Assembly (NCBI GenBank): GCA_035798135.1
Contig: JAPFBR010000004.1
Coordinates: 124,001-188,000 of the forward strand
Reading direction: 5' to 3'
Origin: Sediminicola sp035798135
Lineage (GTDB): Bacteria; Bacteroidota; Bacteroidia; Flavobacteriales; Flavobacteriaceae
DNA: 64,000 nucleotides
Made by a program: the position numbers and the translations under genes. Positions 53,030 through 61,281 of this stretch are shown here, in pieces. How positions within the stretch are numbered: the first letter of the stretch is position 1; each line of letters begins with the position of its first letter. The notes below the pieces were generated by a model. The model did not search any database. It was not told the DNA's origin and saw only the letters and a list, made by a program, of their open reading frames with translations.

Positions 53030-53422
53030 TTAAACTCTTCTTCTTTTTGGTGGTCTACATCCATTGTGGGGCATTGGAGTAATATCTATGATCTCCGTTA
53101 CCTCAATACCTGAATTATGAATAGAACGAATAGCAGATTCCCTACCATTCCCCGGTCCTTTAACATAGACCTTTGCTTTTCTCAATCCAGCTTCGTGAGC
53201 CACTTTCGCACAATCTTCTGCAGCAATCTGGGCAGCATAAGGAGTATTCTTTTTAGAACCTCTAAAACCCATTTTACCAGCGGAAGACCAAGAAATTACG
53301 TCACCTTTTTTATTGGTCAAAGCGATTATAATATTATTGAAGGAGGCAGTTACGTGTACTTCACCTACTGACTCAACAATAACCTTACGTTTCTTTGATG
53401 TTTTTGTATTTGCCTTTGCCAT
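53030..53422 (-). CDS. rpsK: 30S ribosomal protein S11
   Basis: The 130-residue protein of the 30S platform has VHVTASFNNIIIALTNKKGDVISWSSAGKMGFRGSKKNTPYAAQIAAEDCAK and VKGPGNGRESAIRSIHNSGI, ending HNGCRPPKRRRV. A basic N-terminal extension (MAKANTKTSKKRK) is typical for Bacteroidota. It is 13 bp after rpsM. Confidence 0.98.
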   Translation of the reverse strand: MAKANTKTSKKRKVIVESVGEVHVTASFNNIIIALTNKKGDVISWSSAGKMGFRGSKKNTPYAAQIAAEDCAKVAHEAGLRKAKVYVKGPGNGRESAIRSIHNSGIEVTEIIDITPMPHNGCRPPKRRRV

Positions 53423-53435
53423 AATACGCTACTTA

Positions 53436-53810
53436 TTATTTAGTTGCTTTTTTCTTGTTGGCAACTGTTTTTCTTTTTCCTTTACGAGTCCTAGAGTTAT
53501 TCTTTGTTCTCTGACCTCTTAATGGCAAACCAGATCTATGACGAATACCTCTGTAACATCCGATATCCATTAAACGTTTAATGTTCATTTGGATTTCTGA
53601 ACGAAGTTCTCCTTCAATTTTGAAAGAGGAAACGGCGTCACGAATACGTCCGATTTCATCATCGTTCCAATCAGATACTTTAGTATCCTCACTAACTTGG
53701 GCTTTCTCTAAAAGTTCTTTAGCCCTACTTCTACCGACACCAAATATATAGGTAAGAGCTATAACTCCCCTTTTCTGTTTTGGTATATCTACACCTGCAA
53801 TTCTTGCCAT
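53436..53810 (-). CDS. rpsM: 30S ribosomal protein S13
   Basis: The 124-residue head protein contacts tRNA and the 50S subunit. It starts MARIAGVDIPKQKRGVIALTYIFGVGRSRA, has the H2TH-type middle, and ends with the basic tail GLPLRGQRTKNNSRTRKGKRKTVANKKK. It begins 2 bp after the rpmJ stop. Confidence 0.98.
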   Translation of the reverse strand: MARIAGVDIPKQKRGVIALTYIFGVGRSRAKELLEKAQVSEDTKVSDWNDDEIGRIRDAVSSFKIEGELRSEIQMNIKRLMDIGCYRGIRHRSGLPLRGQRTKNNSRTRKGKRKTVANKKKATK

Positions 53811-53812
53811 AA

Positions 53813-53929
53813 TTACCCTTGTCTTTGTTTAAATCTAGGATTCTTTTTATTAATTACGTACAATCTGCCTTTTCTACGCACAATCTTGCACTCGGCACTT
53901 CTCTTTTTTATTGATGCTCTAACTTTCAT
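53813..53929 (-). CDS. rpmJ: 50S ribosomal protein L36, zinc-free form
   Basis: The 38-residue gene was read directly: ATG at 53929, stop at 53813-53815. It encodes MKVRASIKKRSAECKIVRRK, then GRLYVINKKNPRFKQRQG. Of the four zinc ligands in canonical L36 only Cys14 remains; the others are Ser, Asn and Phe. This is the C-minus type. It lies between infA and rpsM as usual. Confidence 0.95.
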   Translation of the reverse strand: MKVRASIKKRSAECKIVRRKGRLYVINKKNPRFKQRQG

Positions 53930-53938
53930 CCTATATAC

Positions 53939-54154
53939 TTAATATCTATATGTAATTCTCGCCTTAGTCAAATCGTAAGGGCTCATTTCTAATTTTACCT
54001 TATCACCTGGAAGCAACTTAATGTAATGCATCCGCATCTTTCCAGAGATATGAGCCGTTACAACATGTCCATTTTCCAGTTCCACACGGAACATTGCATT
54101 GGACAATGCCTCAATTATGCTCCCATCTTGCTCTATTGCTGCCTGTTTAGCCAT
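53939..54154 (-). CDS. infA: translation initiation factor IF-1
   Basis: The 71-residue OB-fold protein binds the A site during initiation. It shows QDGSIIEALSNAMFRVELENGHVVTAHISGKMRMHYIKLLPGDKV and YDLTKARITYRY. It lies 3 bp after secY, with no map or adk gene between, unlike in some bacteria. Confidence 0.98.
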   Translation of the reverse strand: MAKQAAIEQDGSIIEALSNAMFRVELENGHVVTAHISGKMRMHYIKLLPGDKVKLEMSPYDLTKARITYRY

Positions 54155-54157
54155 AAT

Positions 54158-55501
54158 CTAAGCTACTTTTCTATTTTTACCGGTTTTCATAAGACCATCA
54201 TAATGTCTGTTAAGCAAATATGAATTCACTTGTTGCACTGTATCGATAGCCACACCAACCATAATTAAAAGTGATGTTCCTCCATAAAATAAAGCCCATC
54301 CCGGTTGCACATCCATAAGCTTTACAACTAAGGCTGGTAAAACAGCGAGCAAAGCTAAGAAAATTGATCCTGGTAATGTAATCAAAGACATTATTTTATC
54401 AAGAAAATCTCCAGTTTCTTTTCCCGGCCTAATTCCAGGTATAAAACCACCGCTCCTTTTAAGGTCATCGGCCATTTTATTCGTTGGAACCGTGATCGCC
54501 GTATAGAAATATGTAAACACAATGATCAAGAACGCAAACAATAAATTATAGGCCAACCCGAATATATCGGCAAACTGTACTTCCATCCATTGTCCAACAG
54601 CTGTATTATTGAACGTTTTCCCTAATAATCCAGGGGCGAACATAATAGCCTGGGCAAAGATAATTGGCATAACACCCGAAGCGTTCAACTTCAATGGAAT
54701 ATATTGTCTTGACCCCATGATGTTCTTTTCATACCCTCCAGAAGCTGTTCTTCTGGCGTATTGCACCGGTATCTGCCTAGTTGCCATTACCAATAATACA
54801 CTGGCAAGGATCACAAGGAACCAAATGATGATCTCGATCAACATGAACATTAATCCACCGTTGTTGTTGGCAGTTCTAGATATAAATTCCTGAACAAATG
54901 ATTGTGGTAAAGTTGCTATGATACCAATCATAATCAACAATGAAATACCATTACCAATCCCCTTATCCGTAATTTTCTCTCCCAACCACATGGCAAAAAC
55001 AGTACCTGTTACCAAGATGATTACAGAAGGTATAATAAAGCTCAGCCCTTTACCCAATACAAAAGCACTGTCCGGAACTCCTAAAGCACCTAGACTGTAC
55101 AAATATGCAGGGGCCTGAACGATACAGATTCCAATGGTCAACCATCGAGTGATCTGATTAATCGTCTTTCTTCCGCTTTCTCCCTCTTTTTGTAGCTTCT
55201 GAAGATAAGGAATAGCAATTCCCATCAACTGTACAACAATAGAGGCGGAAATGTAAGGCATAATTCCCAATGCAAAAACAGAAGCATTGGCAAAAGCCCC
55301 TCCTGTGAATGCGTTCAAAATACCTAAAATACCACTGTCCGTGTTGGAAGATAACTCTGCCAACTGCTCGGTATCAATACCAGGAAGAACGATTTGGGCA
55401 CCAAAACGATAAACCAAAAGCAAACCAAGAGTTATAACAATCCTTCCCCTAAGTTCATCTATCTTCCAAATATTGGATAATGTCTCAAAAAATTTCTTCA
55501 T
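54158..55501 (-). CDS. secY: protein translocase channel SecY
   Basis: The 447-residue protein is the ten-helix core of the Sec translocon in the inner membrane. Landmarks are the N-terminal IDELRGRIVITLGLLLVYRFGAQIVLPGID, the GIMPYISASIVVQLM plug and helix 2 region, GIGNGISLLIMIGI, RRTASGGYEKNIMGSRQYIPLKLNASGVMPIIFAQ, and the C-terminal loop with IRPGKETGDFLD. It has normal length and lies between rplO and infA. Confidence 0.99.
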   Translation of the reverse strand: MKKFFETLSNIWKIDELRGRIVITLGLLLVYRFGAQIVLPGIDTEQLAELSSNTDSGILGILNAFTGGAFANASVFALGIMPYISASIVVQLMGIAIPYLQKLQKEGESGRKTINQITRWLTIGICIVQAPAYLYSLGALGVPDSAFVLGKGLSFIIPSVIILVTGTVFAMWLGEKITDKGIGNGISLLIMIGIIATLPQSFVQEFISRTANNNGGLMFMLIEIIIWFLVILASVLLVMATRQIPVQYARRTASGGYEKNIMGSRQYIPLKLNASGVMPIIFAQAIMFAPGLLGKTFNNTAVGQWMEVQFADIFGLAYNLLFAFLIIVFTYFYTAITVPTNKMADDLKRSGGFIPGIRPGKETGDFLDKIMSLITLPGSIFLALLAVLPALVVKLMDVQPGWALFYGGTSLLIMVGVAIDTVQQVNSYLLNRHYDGLMKTGKNRKVA

Positions 55502-55513
55502 AGTGATATACGC

Positions 55514-55966
55514 TTATAAACTTATTACCTCACCACCTGCAGCCTCAATAGCCGCTTTGGCACTGGCAGTAAATTTATGTACAGATACTTTTAGGGGGGC
55601 TTTTAATTCACCTCCACCTAAAATTTTGATCAAATCGTTTTTACCGGCCAATCTGTTCTCCACAAGAACATCGATGGTAACTGCATCTTTCACGATACCG
55701 TTATCTACCAATTCCTGAAGTTTGTTCAGATTAATACCTGTAAAATCTTTTCTGTTGATGTTGGTAAAACCAAACTTAGGTACACGACGTTGCAATGGCA
55801 TCTGACCACCTTCGAAACCAATTTTCTTGGAATAACCAGATCTGGATTTTGCCCCTTTGTGTCCTCTTGTGGCAGTACCACCTTTACCAGAACCTTGACC
55901 TCTACCAATGGTTTTCCCATCTTTGTGAGTAGATCCCTCTGCCGGTTTTAAATTGTGTAAATTCAT
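55514..55966 (-). CDS. rplO: 50S ribosomal protein L15
   Basis: The 150-residue protein starts MNLHNLKPAEGSTHKDGKTIGRGQGSGKGGTATRGHKGAKSRSG, the glycine/arginine-rich extension that reaches into 23S rRNA. The C-terminal globular part ends VHKFTASAKAAIEAAGGEVISL. It is followed by secY 12 bp later. Confidence 0.98.
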   Translation of the reverse strand: MNLHNLKPAEGSTHKDGKTIGRGQGSGKGGTATRGHKGAKSRSGYSKKIGFEGGQMPLQRRVPKFGFTNINRKDFTGINLNKLQELVDNGIVKDAVTIDVLVENRLAGKNDLIKILGGGELKAPLKVSVHKFTASAKAAIEAAGGEVISL

Positions 55967-55981
55967 AACACCTTATCGTTA

Positions 55982-56161
55982 TTAAGCTTCTTCTGTAGAA
56001 ACTAAGTGTTCAACTTTATTTATCATACCAAGAATATTAGGCGTTGCTTCATGCTCTACTACCTGGCCCAATTTTCGTAATCCAAGCGCCTCCAAAGTCC
56101 TTTTTTGGTTTTGTGGCTTTTTGATACTACTCTTTACTTGCTTAACTTTAATCTTTGCCAT
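55982..56161 (-). CDS. rpmD: 50S ribosomal protein L30
   Basis: The 59-residue gene was read directly: ATG at 56161 and stop at 55982-55984. The product starts MAKIKVKQVKSSIKKPQNQK and contains RTLEALGLRKLGQVVEH, the L30 RNA-binding hallmark, and PNILGMINKVEHLV. It lies between rpsE and rplO, 15 bp from rplO. Confidence 0.97.
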   Translation of the reverse strand: MAKIKVKQVKSSIKKPQNQKRTLEALGLRKLGQVVEHEATPNILGMINKVEHLVSTEEA

Positions 56162-56173
56162 AATATCCTTGCT

Positions 56174-56698
56174 TTATCCTTTAAAAACTTTTTCCAAAGA
56201 AACTCCTCTTTGCGTTGCAACGGTCTTTGCATCCCTAAGTTGTAACAAGGCATCAAAAGTTGCCTTTACAACGTTGTGCGGGTTTGAAGAACCTTGTGAC
56301 TTAGAAAGCACATCCTGTACCCCTACTGCCTCCAATACGGATCTTACAGCACCACCAGCAATAACTCCGGTACCATGGGAAGCTGGTTGTATATATACAC
56401 GTGCTCCACCAAATTTACCTTTTTGCTCATGAGGAAGTGTTCCCTTGTTTAAAGGAATCCTTATTAAATTTTTCTTGGCATCTTCGATTCCTTTAGCGAT
56501 TGCGGTTGCAACTTCTTTGGATTTCCCCAAGCCGTGACCAACAACACCATTTTCATCTCCAACTACAACAATTGCAGAAAAACCAAATGCTCTACCACCT
56601 TTAGTAACCTTGGTTACCCTTTGAATACCTACCAAACGGTCTTTTAATTCTAGACCACCTGGTTTAACGGTTTCTGCGTTTTTATATTTTTGAAACAT
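56174..56698 (-). CDS. rpsE: 30S ribosomal protein S5
   Basis: The 174-residue protein has the double-stranded RNA-binding-like S5 N-domain (ELKDRLVGIQRVTKVTKGGRAFGFSAIVVVGDENGVVGHGLGKSKEV). The C-domain contains ASHGTGVIAGGAVRSVLEAVGVQDVLSKSQGSSNPHNVVKATFDAL. It helps maintain decoding accuracy. It is 12 bp from rpmD. Confidence 0.98.
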   Translation of the reverse strand: MFQKYKNAETVKPGGLELKDRLVGIQRVTKVTKGGRAFGFSAIVVVGDENGVVGHGLGKSKEVATAIAKGIEDAKKNLIRIPLNKGTLPHEQKGKFGGARVYIQPASHGTGVIAGGAVRSVLEAVGVQDVLSKSQGSSNPHNVVKATFDALLQLRDAKTVATQRGVSLEKVFKG

Positions 56699-56704
56699 AA
56701 TATA

Positions 56705-57061
56705 TTAGAATTTTAGTCCGGCTTCCCTAGCTCCTTCAGCCAATGATTTTACTCTACCATGGTACAAATTACCACCCCTATCAAAAGCGACAGTTTCAAT
56801 TCCTATCTTCTGTGCTTTTTCTGCTATAGCCTTCCCCACTTGGGTAGCTATTTCCGATTTTGTTCCTTTTGAAGAGCTAAGATCTTTATCCCTAGATGAC
56901 GCAGCAGCTAAACTAACTCCTTTTGTATCATCTATAATTTGAACATAGATTTCCTTATTGCTCCTAAAAACAGACAATCTAGGCTTTGTGGACGTTCCAA
57001 AGGAAACTTTTCTAATTCTTCTCCTAATCCGTAGTCTTCTCTCAGTTTTCGATAATCCCAT
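56705..57061 (-). CDS. rplR: 50S ribosomal protein L18
   Basis: The 118-residue 5S rRNA-binding protein has a basic N-terminal tail (TERRLRIRRRIRKVSFGTSTKPRLSVFRSNKEIYVQIIDD) and ends GRVKSLAEGAREAGLKF. It is 6 bp from rpsE and 11 bp from rplF. Confidence 0.98.
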   Translation of the reverse strand: MGLSKTERRLRIRRRIRKVSFGTSTKPRLSVFRSNKEIYVQIIDDTKGVSLAAASSRDKDLSSSKGTKSEIATQVGKAIAEKAQKIGIETVAFDRGGNLYHGRVKSLAEGAREAGLKF

Positions 57062-57072
57062 AATGCTTATTA

Positions 57073-57615
57073 TTAAGCTGACTTACCAGCTTTTCTTCTT
57101 AATTGTTCACCTACAAACTTGATTCCTTTTCCTTTGTAAGGTTCTGGCTTACGGAAAGCTCTAATCTTGGCGGCGATCTGCCCTACCAATTGCTTATCAA
57201 AAGACGTTAATTTTATGATTGGGTTCTTTCCTTTTTCAGAAATAGTTTCCAACTTAACCTCTTGGGCCAAATCCAGAACTATGTTGTGGGAAAAGCCTAA
57301 AGCCAAATCCAATTTTTGTCCTTGATTACTTGCACGGTATCCTACTCCTACCAGTTCCAATTCCTTGGTCCATCCTATAGAAACGCCTTTCACCATATTC
57401 AAAACAAGGGCTCTGTAAAGACCATGTTTAGCTTTGTGTTCCTTTGAATCAGAAGGTCTGGTTACCCATACCTGTCCGTCTTCTATTTTTATTGCTACCG
57501 CAGTGAATTCCTGGGTAAGCTCACCCAACTTACCTTTTACAGTAATGATGCTCTCTTTTACCTCTATGGAAACTCCCTCCGGGATCGCTATTGGATTATT
57601 ACCTATTCTAGACAT
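57073..57615 (-). CDS. rplF: 50S ribosomal protein L6
   Basis: The 180-residue protein has two similar L6 domains. It starts MSRIGNNPIAIPEGVSIEVKE, and the second domain ends RAFRKPEPYKGKGIKFVGEQLRRKAGKSA, with the conserved P-E-P-Y-K-G-K-G-I box. It binds near the GTPase centre. Confidence 0.98.
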   Translation of the reverse strand: MSRIGNNPIAIPEGVSIEVKESIITVKGKLGELTQEFTAVAIKIEDGQVWVTRPSDSKEHKAKHGLYRALVLNMVKGVSIGWTKELELVGVGYRASNQGQKLDLALGFSHNIVLDLAQEVKLETISEKGKNPIIKLTSFDKQLVGQIAAKIRAFRKPEPYKGKGIKFVGEQLRRKAGKSA

Positions 57616-57635
57616 TGTTCTAACTCTTTATAGTA

Positions 57636-58034
57636 TTAATAAACGTAACACAAAACCTCTCCACCAACTTTCTCCAACTTGGCTTGCTTACTGGTCATCA
57701 CCCCATGGGAAGTAGATACAATCGCAATTCCCAAACCATTCAATACTCTAGGAAGTTCTAAAGAATTGGCATACTTACGTAGACCAGGCTTACTAATACG
57801 TTGTAATTTTCTTATCACCGGTTCTTTGGTAATCTTATCGTACTTTAAAGCTATTTTGATATTACCTTGAACGGCGTTATCCTCAAATTTGTAGCTTAAA
57901 ATATACCCTTGATCAAACAAGATCTTGGTCATTTCTTTTTTCAAATTAGAAGCAGGGATTTCTACAACCCTGTGACCTGCCATACTGGCATTTCTAATTC
58001 TTGTCAAATAATCCGAAATTGGATCTGTAAACAT
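57636..58034 (-). CDS. rpsH: 30S ribosomal protein S8
   Basis: The 132-residue protein binds the central 16S domain. It starts MFTDPISDYLTRIRNASMAGHRVVEIPASNLKKEMTKILFDQGYI, and the end has GLGIAIVSTSHGVMTSKQAKLEKVGGEVLCYVY, which is typical. It is separated from rpsN by 69 bp. Confidence 0.98.
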   Translation of the reverse strand: MFTDPISDYLTRIRNASMAGHRVVEIPASNLKKEMTKILFDQGYILSYKFEDNAVQGNIKIALKYDKITKEPVIRKLQRISKPGLRKYANSLELPRVLNGLGIAIVSTSHGVMTSKQAKLEKVGGEVLCYVY

Positions 58035-58103
58035 AATTATATATTTGCGGCAACGGTTTTTAACACACTTGTTAAACCTGGAACCAGTTTATACTCAATT
58101 TTT

Positions 58104-58373
58104 TTACCAACTAGCTTTTCTAACGCCAGGAATCAAACCGTTGTTTGCCATTTCCCTGAACATTACCCTAGAAACACCAAATGTTCTCATGTAACCTCTT
58201 GGTCTCCCAGTCAACTTACATCTGTTGTGCATACGGACAGGAGAAGCGTTTCTTGGTAATTTCTGTAGTCCTTCAAAGTCTCCAGCTTCTTTCAAAGCTT
58301 TTCTCTTTTCTGCGTATTTTGCTACAGTTTTTGCTCTCTTGACTTCGCGGGCCTTCATTGATTCTTTAGCCAT
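58104..58373 (-). CDS. rpsN: 30S ribosomal protein S14, zinc-free form
   Basis: The 89-residue protein starts MAKESMKAREVKRAKTVAKYAEKRKALKEAG and has LPRNASPVRMHNRCKLTGRPRGYMRTFGVSRVMFREMANNGLIPGVRKASW. The long form lacks the CxxC...CxxC zinc site, leaving a single Cys. It is 1 bp from the rplE stop. Confidence 0.98.
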   Translation of the reverse strand: MAKESMKAREVKRAKTVAKYAEKRKALKEAGDFEGLQKLPRNASPVRMHNRCKLTGRPRGYMRTFGVSRVMFREMANNGLIPGVRKASW

Positions 58374-58374
58374 A

Positions 58375-58926
58375 CTAATTCTTTTTAAAAGGTAGTCCTA
58401 ATTCAGTTAATAATGATTTTGCTTCCTTATCGGTATCAGCCGTGGTCACAAAAGTGATATCCATACCATTGATTCTATTGATCTTGTCAATGTTCATCTC
58501 TGGGAAGATAATCTGCTCCGTAATCCCCAAGTTGTAATTGCCCCTACCGTCAAAACCAGTAGCTTTAATTCCTTGGAAATCCCTTACTCGTGGTAAAGCA
58601 CTTGTGACCAACCTGTCCAAAAATTCGTACATCCTTTCACCACGCAAGGTTACTTTGGCGCCAATTGGCATCCCCTTACGTAATTTAAAAGCTGCAACAT
58701 CCTTCTTGGAAATAGTTGATATTGCTCTTTGACCAGTGATTGCCGTTAGTTCATCAACAGCATGGTCAATTAATTTTTTATCTGCCACAGCTGCTCCAAC
58801 ACCTCTGCTAAGAACTATCTTTTCCAACTTGGGAACCTGCATTACATTTTTGTAACCAAATTCTTCTTGAAGCGCTTTTACGATGCGCTCTCTGTATTCT
58901 TGTTTTAATCTTGGAATGTAAGCCAT
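58375..58926 (-). CDS. rplE: 50S ribosomal protein L5
   Basis: The 183-residue protein contacts 5S rRNA and the P-site tRNA. It shows IPRLKQEYRERIVKALQEEFGYKNVMQVPKLEKIVLSRGVG, GQRAISTISKKDVAAFKLRKGMPIGAKVTLRG and GRGNYNLGITEQIIFPEMNIDKI. It is 2 bp from rplX. Confidence 0.98.
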   Translation of the reverse strand: MAYIPRLKQEYRERIVKALQEEFGYKNVMQVPKLEKIVLSRGVGAAVADKKLIDHAVDELTAITGQRAISTISKKDVAAFKLRKGMPIGAKVTLRGERMYEFLDRLVTSALPRVRDFQGIKATGFDGRGNYNLGITEQIIFPEMNIDKINRINGMDITFVTTADTDKEAKSLLTELGLPFKKN

Positions 58927-58928
58927 AA

Positions 58929-59240
58929 CTAAATTACTTCATTGGATTTCTTGGAAAACCTTACTTTCTTGCCCTCTCTTTCTTCAAAACCTACTCTTGT
59001 TGTATCGCCCGATTTAGGATCGATCAAAGATAGGTTAGAAATATGAACGGGAGCTTCTTTCTTTACTATTCCTCCCTGAGGATTCTTAGCGCTCGGTTTC
59101 TCATGTTTAGATACCATATTGGCACCTTCTACAATCGCTTTATTTTTTTCACGGTCAACACTAACAACCTTGCCTTCGGTACCTTTATGGTCCCCTGCAA
59201 TGATTCTTACAGTGTCTCCTGCTTTTATTTTAAGTTTCAT
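58929..59240 (-). CDS. rplX: 50S ribosomal protein L24
   Basis: The start is the ATG at 59240 (MKLKIKAGD), with another ATG one codon upstream at 59243. The 103-residue protein is an assembly initiator with the KOW motif: GDTVRIIAGDHKGTEGKVVSVDREKNKAIVEGAN. The C-terminal VGFEEREGKKVRFSKKSNEVI is typical. It lies 13 bp after rplN. Confidence 0.97.
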   Translation of the reverse strand: MKLKIKAGDTVRIIAGDHKGTEGKVVSVDREKNKAIVEGANMVSKHEKPSAKNPQGGIVKKEAPVHISNLSLIDPKSGDTTRVGFEEREGKKVRFSKKSNEVI

Positions 59241-59256
59241 CATCTTACTGAATATA

Positions 59257-59625
59257 TTAAAGCACCTCTGGAGCTAATGATACAATCTTCATGAACTGTT
59301 TGTCACGAAGTTCTCTTGCCACAGGACCAAATACACGTGTACCTCTCATTTCTCCCGTAGGATTCAATAAAACACAGGCATTGTCATCAAAACGAATGTA
59401 TGAACCATCCTGTCTTCTAACTTCTTTTGTAGTCCTTACAACAACCGCAGTAGAAACTGCACCTTTCTTGATAGTACCATTTGGCGCGGCTTCCTTAACC
59501 GTAACCACTATTTTATCACCTACTGAAGCATACCTTCTTTTAGTACCTCCCAAAACACGTATGGTCAATACCTCCTTTGCTCCTGTATTATCGGCTACCT
59601 TTAGTCTAGATTCTTGCTGTAACAT
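59257..59625 (-). CDS. rplN: 50S ribosomal protein L14
   Basis: The 122-residue protein starts MLQQESRLKVADNTGAKEVLTIRVLGGTKRRYASVGDKIVVTVKEA, has DGSYIRFDDNACVLLNPTGEMRGTRVFGPVARELRDKQFMKIVSLAPEVL, and binds 23S rRNA near the L19 contact. It is 2 bp after rpsQ. Confidence 0.98.
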   Translation of the reverse strand: MLQQESRLKVADNTGAKEVLTIRVLGGTKRRYASVGDKIVVTVKEAAPNGTIKKGAVSTAVVVRTTKEVRRQDGSYIRFDDNACVLLNPTGEMRGTRVFGPVARELRDKQFMKIVSLAPEVL

Positions 59626-59627
59626 AA

Positions 59628-59885
59628 TTATTTAGCTCTTTCAATGATTTCAACTAATCTCCAACACTTGTTCTTACTCAATGGACGAGTTTCCATGATC
59701 TTCACAGTATCGCCAACATTACAGTCGTTCGTCTCGTCGTGTGCAACATATTTCTTAGTTTTCAACACGTACTTTCCGTACATAGGGTGCTTTACACGTT
59801 TAACTTCTGAAACCACAATTGATTTCTCCATTTTATCGCTTGTTACAACGCCTATTCTTTCTTTTCTTAAATTTCTATTTTCCAT
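59628..59885 (-). CDS. rpsQ: 30S ribosomal protein S17
   Basis: The 85-residue OB-fold protein starts MENRNLRKERIGVVTSDKMEKSIVVSEVKRVKHPMYGKYVLKTKKYVAHDETNDCNVGD and has ETRPLSKNKCWRLVEIIERAK. It lies between rpmC and rplN, 13 bp from rpmC. Confidence 0.98.
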   Translation of the reverse strand: MENRNLRKERIGVVTSDKMEKSIVVSEVKRVKHPMYGKYVLKTKKYVAHDETNDCNVGDTVKIMETRPLSKNKCWRLVEIIERAK

Positions 59886-59898
59886 AAAGCAGAACCAA

Positions 59899-60090
59899 TT
59901 ATTGTAATTCCCTTTTTGTTAATTCTGTCGCAATTCTTGCCACTGTTCTTCTTACTTTTCTTATCTGAAGAGGGTTCTCCAATGGAGTAACAAAATGGGC
60001 CATTTTTAAATCCGCATGTTGTTTTTTGTACTCAGCTAGTTTTTCTTTCAACCCTTCTACTGATAATTCCTTTATTTCCGATTGTTTCAT
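59899..60090 (-). CDS. rpmC: 50S ribosomal protein L29
   Basis: The 63-residue helical-hairpin protein at the exit tunnel shows EIKELSVEGLKEKLAEYKKQHADLKMAH, ENPLQIRKVRRTVARIATELTKRELQ. It forms part of the docking site for nascent-chain factors such as SRP. It lies 18 bp after rplP. Confidence 0.97.
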   Translation of the reverse strand: MKQSEIKELSVEGLKEKLAEYKKQHADLKMAHFVTPLENPLQIRKVRRTVARIATELTKRELQ

Positions 60091-60108
60091 GATTTCTTGA
60101 AATTAAAA

Positions 60109-60528
60109 TTAAGCTGAATAATCTCTAGCAACAACAAACTTAGTTTTAACAGGTAGCTTTTGAGCCGCCAAACGCATTGCCTCTTTAGCAATGTCCATGG
60201 ACACTCCACCTACCTCAAACATAATTCTTCCTGGTTTTACAACGGCAACCCAGTACTCAACAGCACCTTTACCTTTACCCATACGTACCTCTAAAGGCTT
60301 CTTAGTAATAGGCTTGTCCGGGAATATTTTGATCCATAACTGACCTTCTCTCTTCATGTATCTTGTAGCCGCGATACGCGCTGCTTCAATTTGACGTGAC
60401 GTAACAAAATCAGTATCCAAGGATTTTATACCAAACATACCGTTTGAAAGTTGATGACCTCTTCCCGAGACCCCTTTCATGCGACCCTTCTGCGCTTTAC
60501 GATATTTGGTTCTTTTTGGCTGTAACAT
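60109..60528 (-). CDS. rplP: 50S ribosomal protein L16
   Basis: The 139-residue protein starts MLQPKRTKYRKAQKGRMKGVSGRGHQLSNGMFGIKSLDTDFVTSRQIEAARIAATRYMKREGQLWIKIFPDKP and has RMGKGKGAVEYWVAVVKPGRIMFEVGGV. It contributes to the A-site and P-site tRNA contacts. It is 20 bp from rpsC. Confidence 0.98.
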   Translation of the reverse strand: MLQPKRTKYRKAQKGRMKGVSGRGHQLSNGMFGIKSLDTDFVTSRQIEAARIAATRYMKREGQLWIKIFPDKPITKKPLEVRMGKGKGAVEYWVAVVKPGRIMFEVGGVSMDIAKEAMRLAAQKLPVKTKFVVARDYSA

Positions 60529-60548
60529 TTCTTTCTTTCTTTAAAAAA

Positions 60549-61271
60549 TTACTTTCTACGACGTGGTTTCTTTCCTCCTTCAGGTTTTCCACCTTTGCCC
60601 GAGGTCTGTCCTTTAGACATTCCTACCAAAGGAGAAAGCTCTCTCTTACCATAAACCTCACCTTTCATGATCCACACTTTAATACCCAATCTTCCGTAGG
60701 TAGTATGTGCTTCATGTAATGCATAGTCTATTTCAGCTCTAAACGTAGACAATGGAATTCTACCGTCTTTGTATGATTCCGAACGTGCCATTTCAGCCCC
60801 GTTCAAACGACCTGATATCTGAATTTTGATACCCTCGGCGTTCATCCTCATTGCAGCTGCGATAGCCATTTTTATAGCCCTTCTAAAAGAAATTCTACTC
60901 TCGATCTGACGAGCGACACTTGCAGCAACCAAATTGGCATCCAATTCTGGTCTTTTGATCTCAAAGATGTTGATCTGAACTTCTTTGTCCGTAATTTTCT
61001 TAAGCTCTTCTTTCAACTTATCTACTTCCTGACCACCTTTACCGATAATGATACCAGGTCTTGCAGTGGTGATGGTTATAGTTACAAGTTTAAGAGTACG
61101 CTCAATAATAACTCTAGAAACACTAGCTTTCGCCAAACGTGCATGAACATATTTTCTTATCTTATCGTCTTCGGCCAACTTGTCTCCGTAGTCGTTTCCA
61201 CCGTACCAGTTAGATTCCCATCCTCTGATAATACCTAGACGATTCCCGATTGGATTTGTTTTCTGTCCCAT
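60549..61271 (-). CDS. rpsC: 30S ribosomal protein S3
   Basis: The 240-residue protein has the KH domain with ARPGIIIGKGGQEVDKLKEELKKIT and a C-terminal domain, RISFRRAIKMAIAAAMRMNAEGIKIQISGRLNGAEMARSESYKDGRIPLSTFRAEIDYALHEAHTTYGRLGIKVWIMKGEVYG. The last 30 residues are a Gly/Lys/Arg-rich tail. It is involved in mRNA entry. It lies 10 bp after rplV. Confidence 0.98.
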   Translation of the reverse strand: MGQKTNPIGNRLGIIRGWESNWYGGNDYGDKLAEDDKIRKYVHARLAKASVSRVIIERTLKLVTITITTARPGIIIGKGGQEVDKLKEELKKITDKEVQINIFEIKRPELDANLVAASVARQIESRISFRRAIKMAIAAAMRMNAEGIKIQISGRLNGAEMARSESYKDGRIPLSTFRAEIDYALHEAHTTYGRLGIKVWIMKGEVYGKRELSPLVGMSKGQTSGKGGKPEGGKKPRRRK

Positions 61272-61281
61272 ACTAAATGCT

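Noticed and set aside
58929..59243. Alternative rplX start one codon upstream (ATG ATG)
   Set aside because: The second ATG gives the usual MKLKIK start of L24; the two cannot be told apart from sequence, so the downstream one was used.
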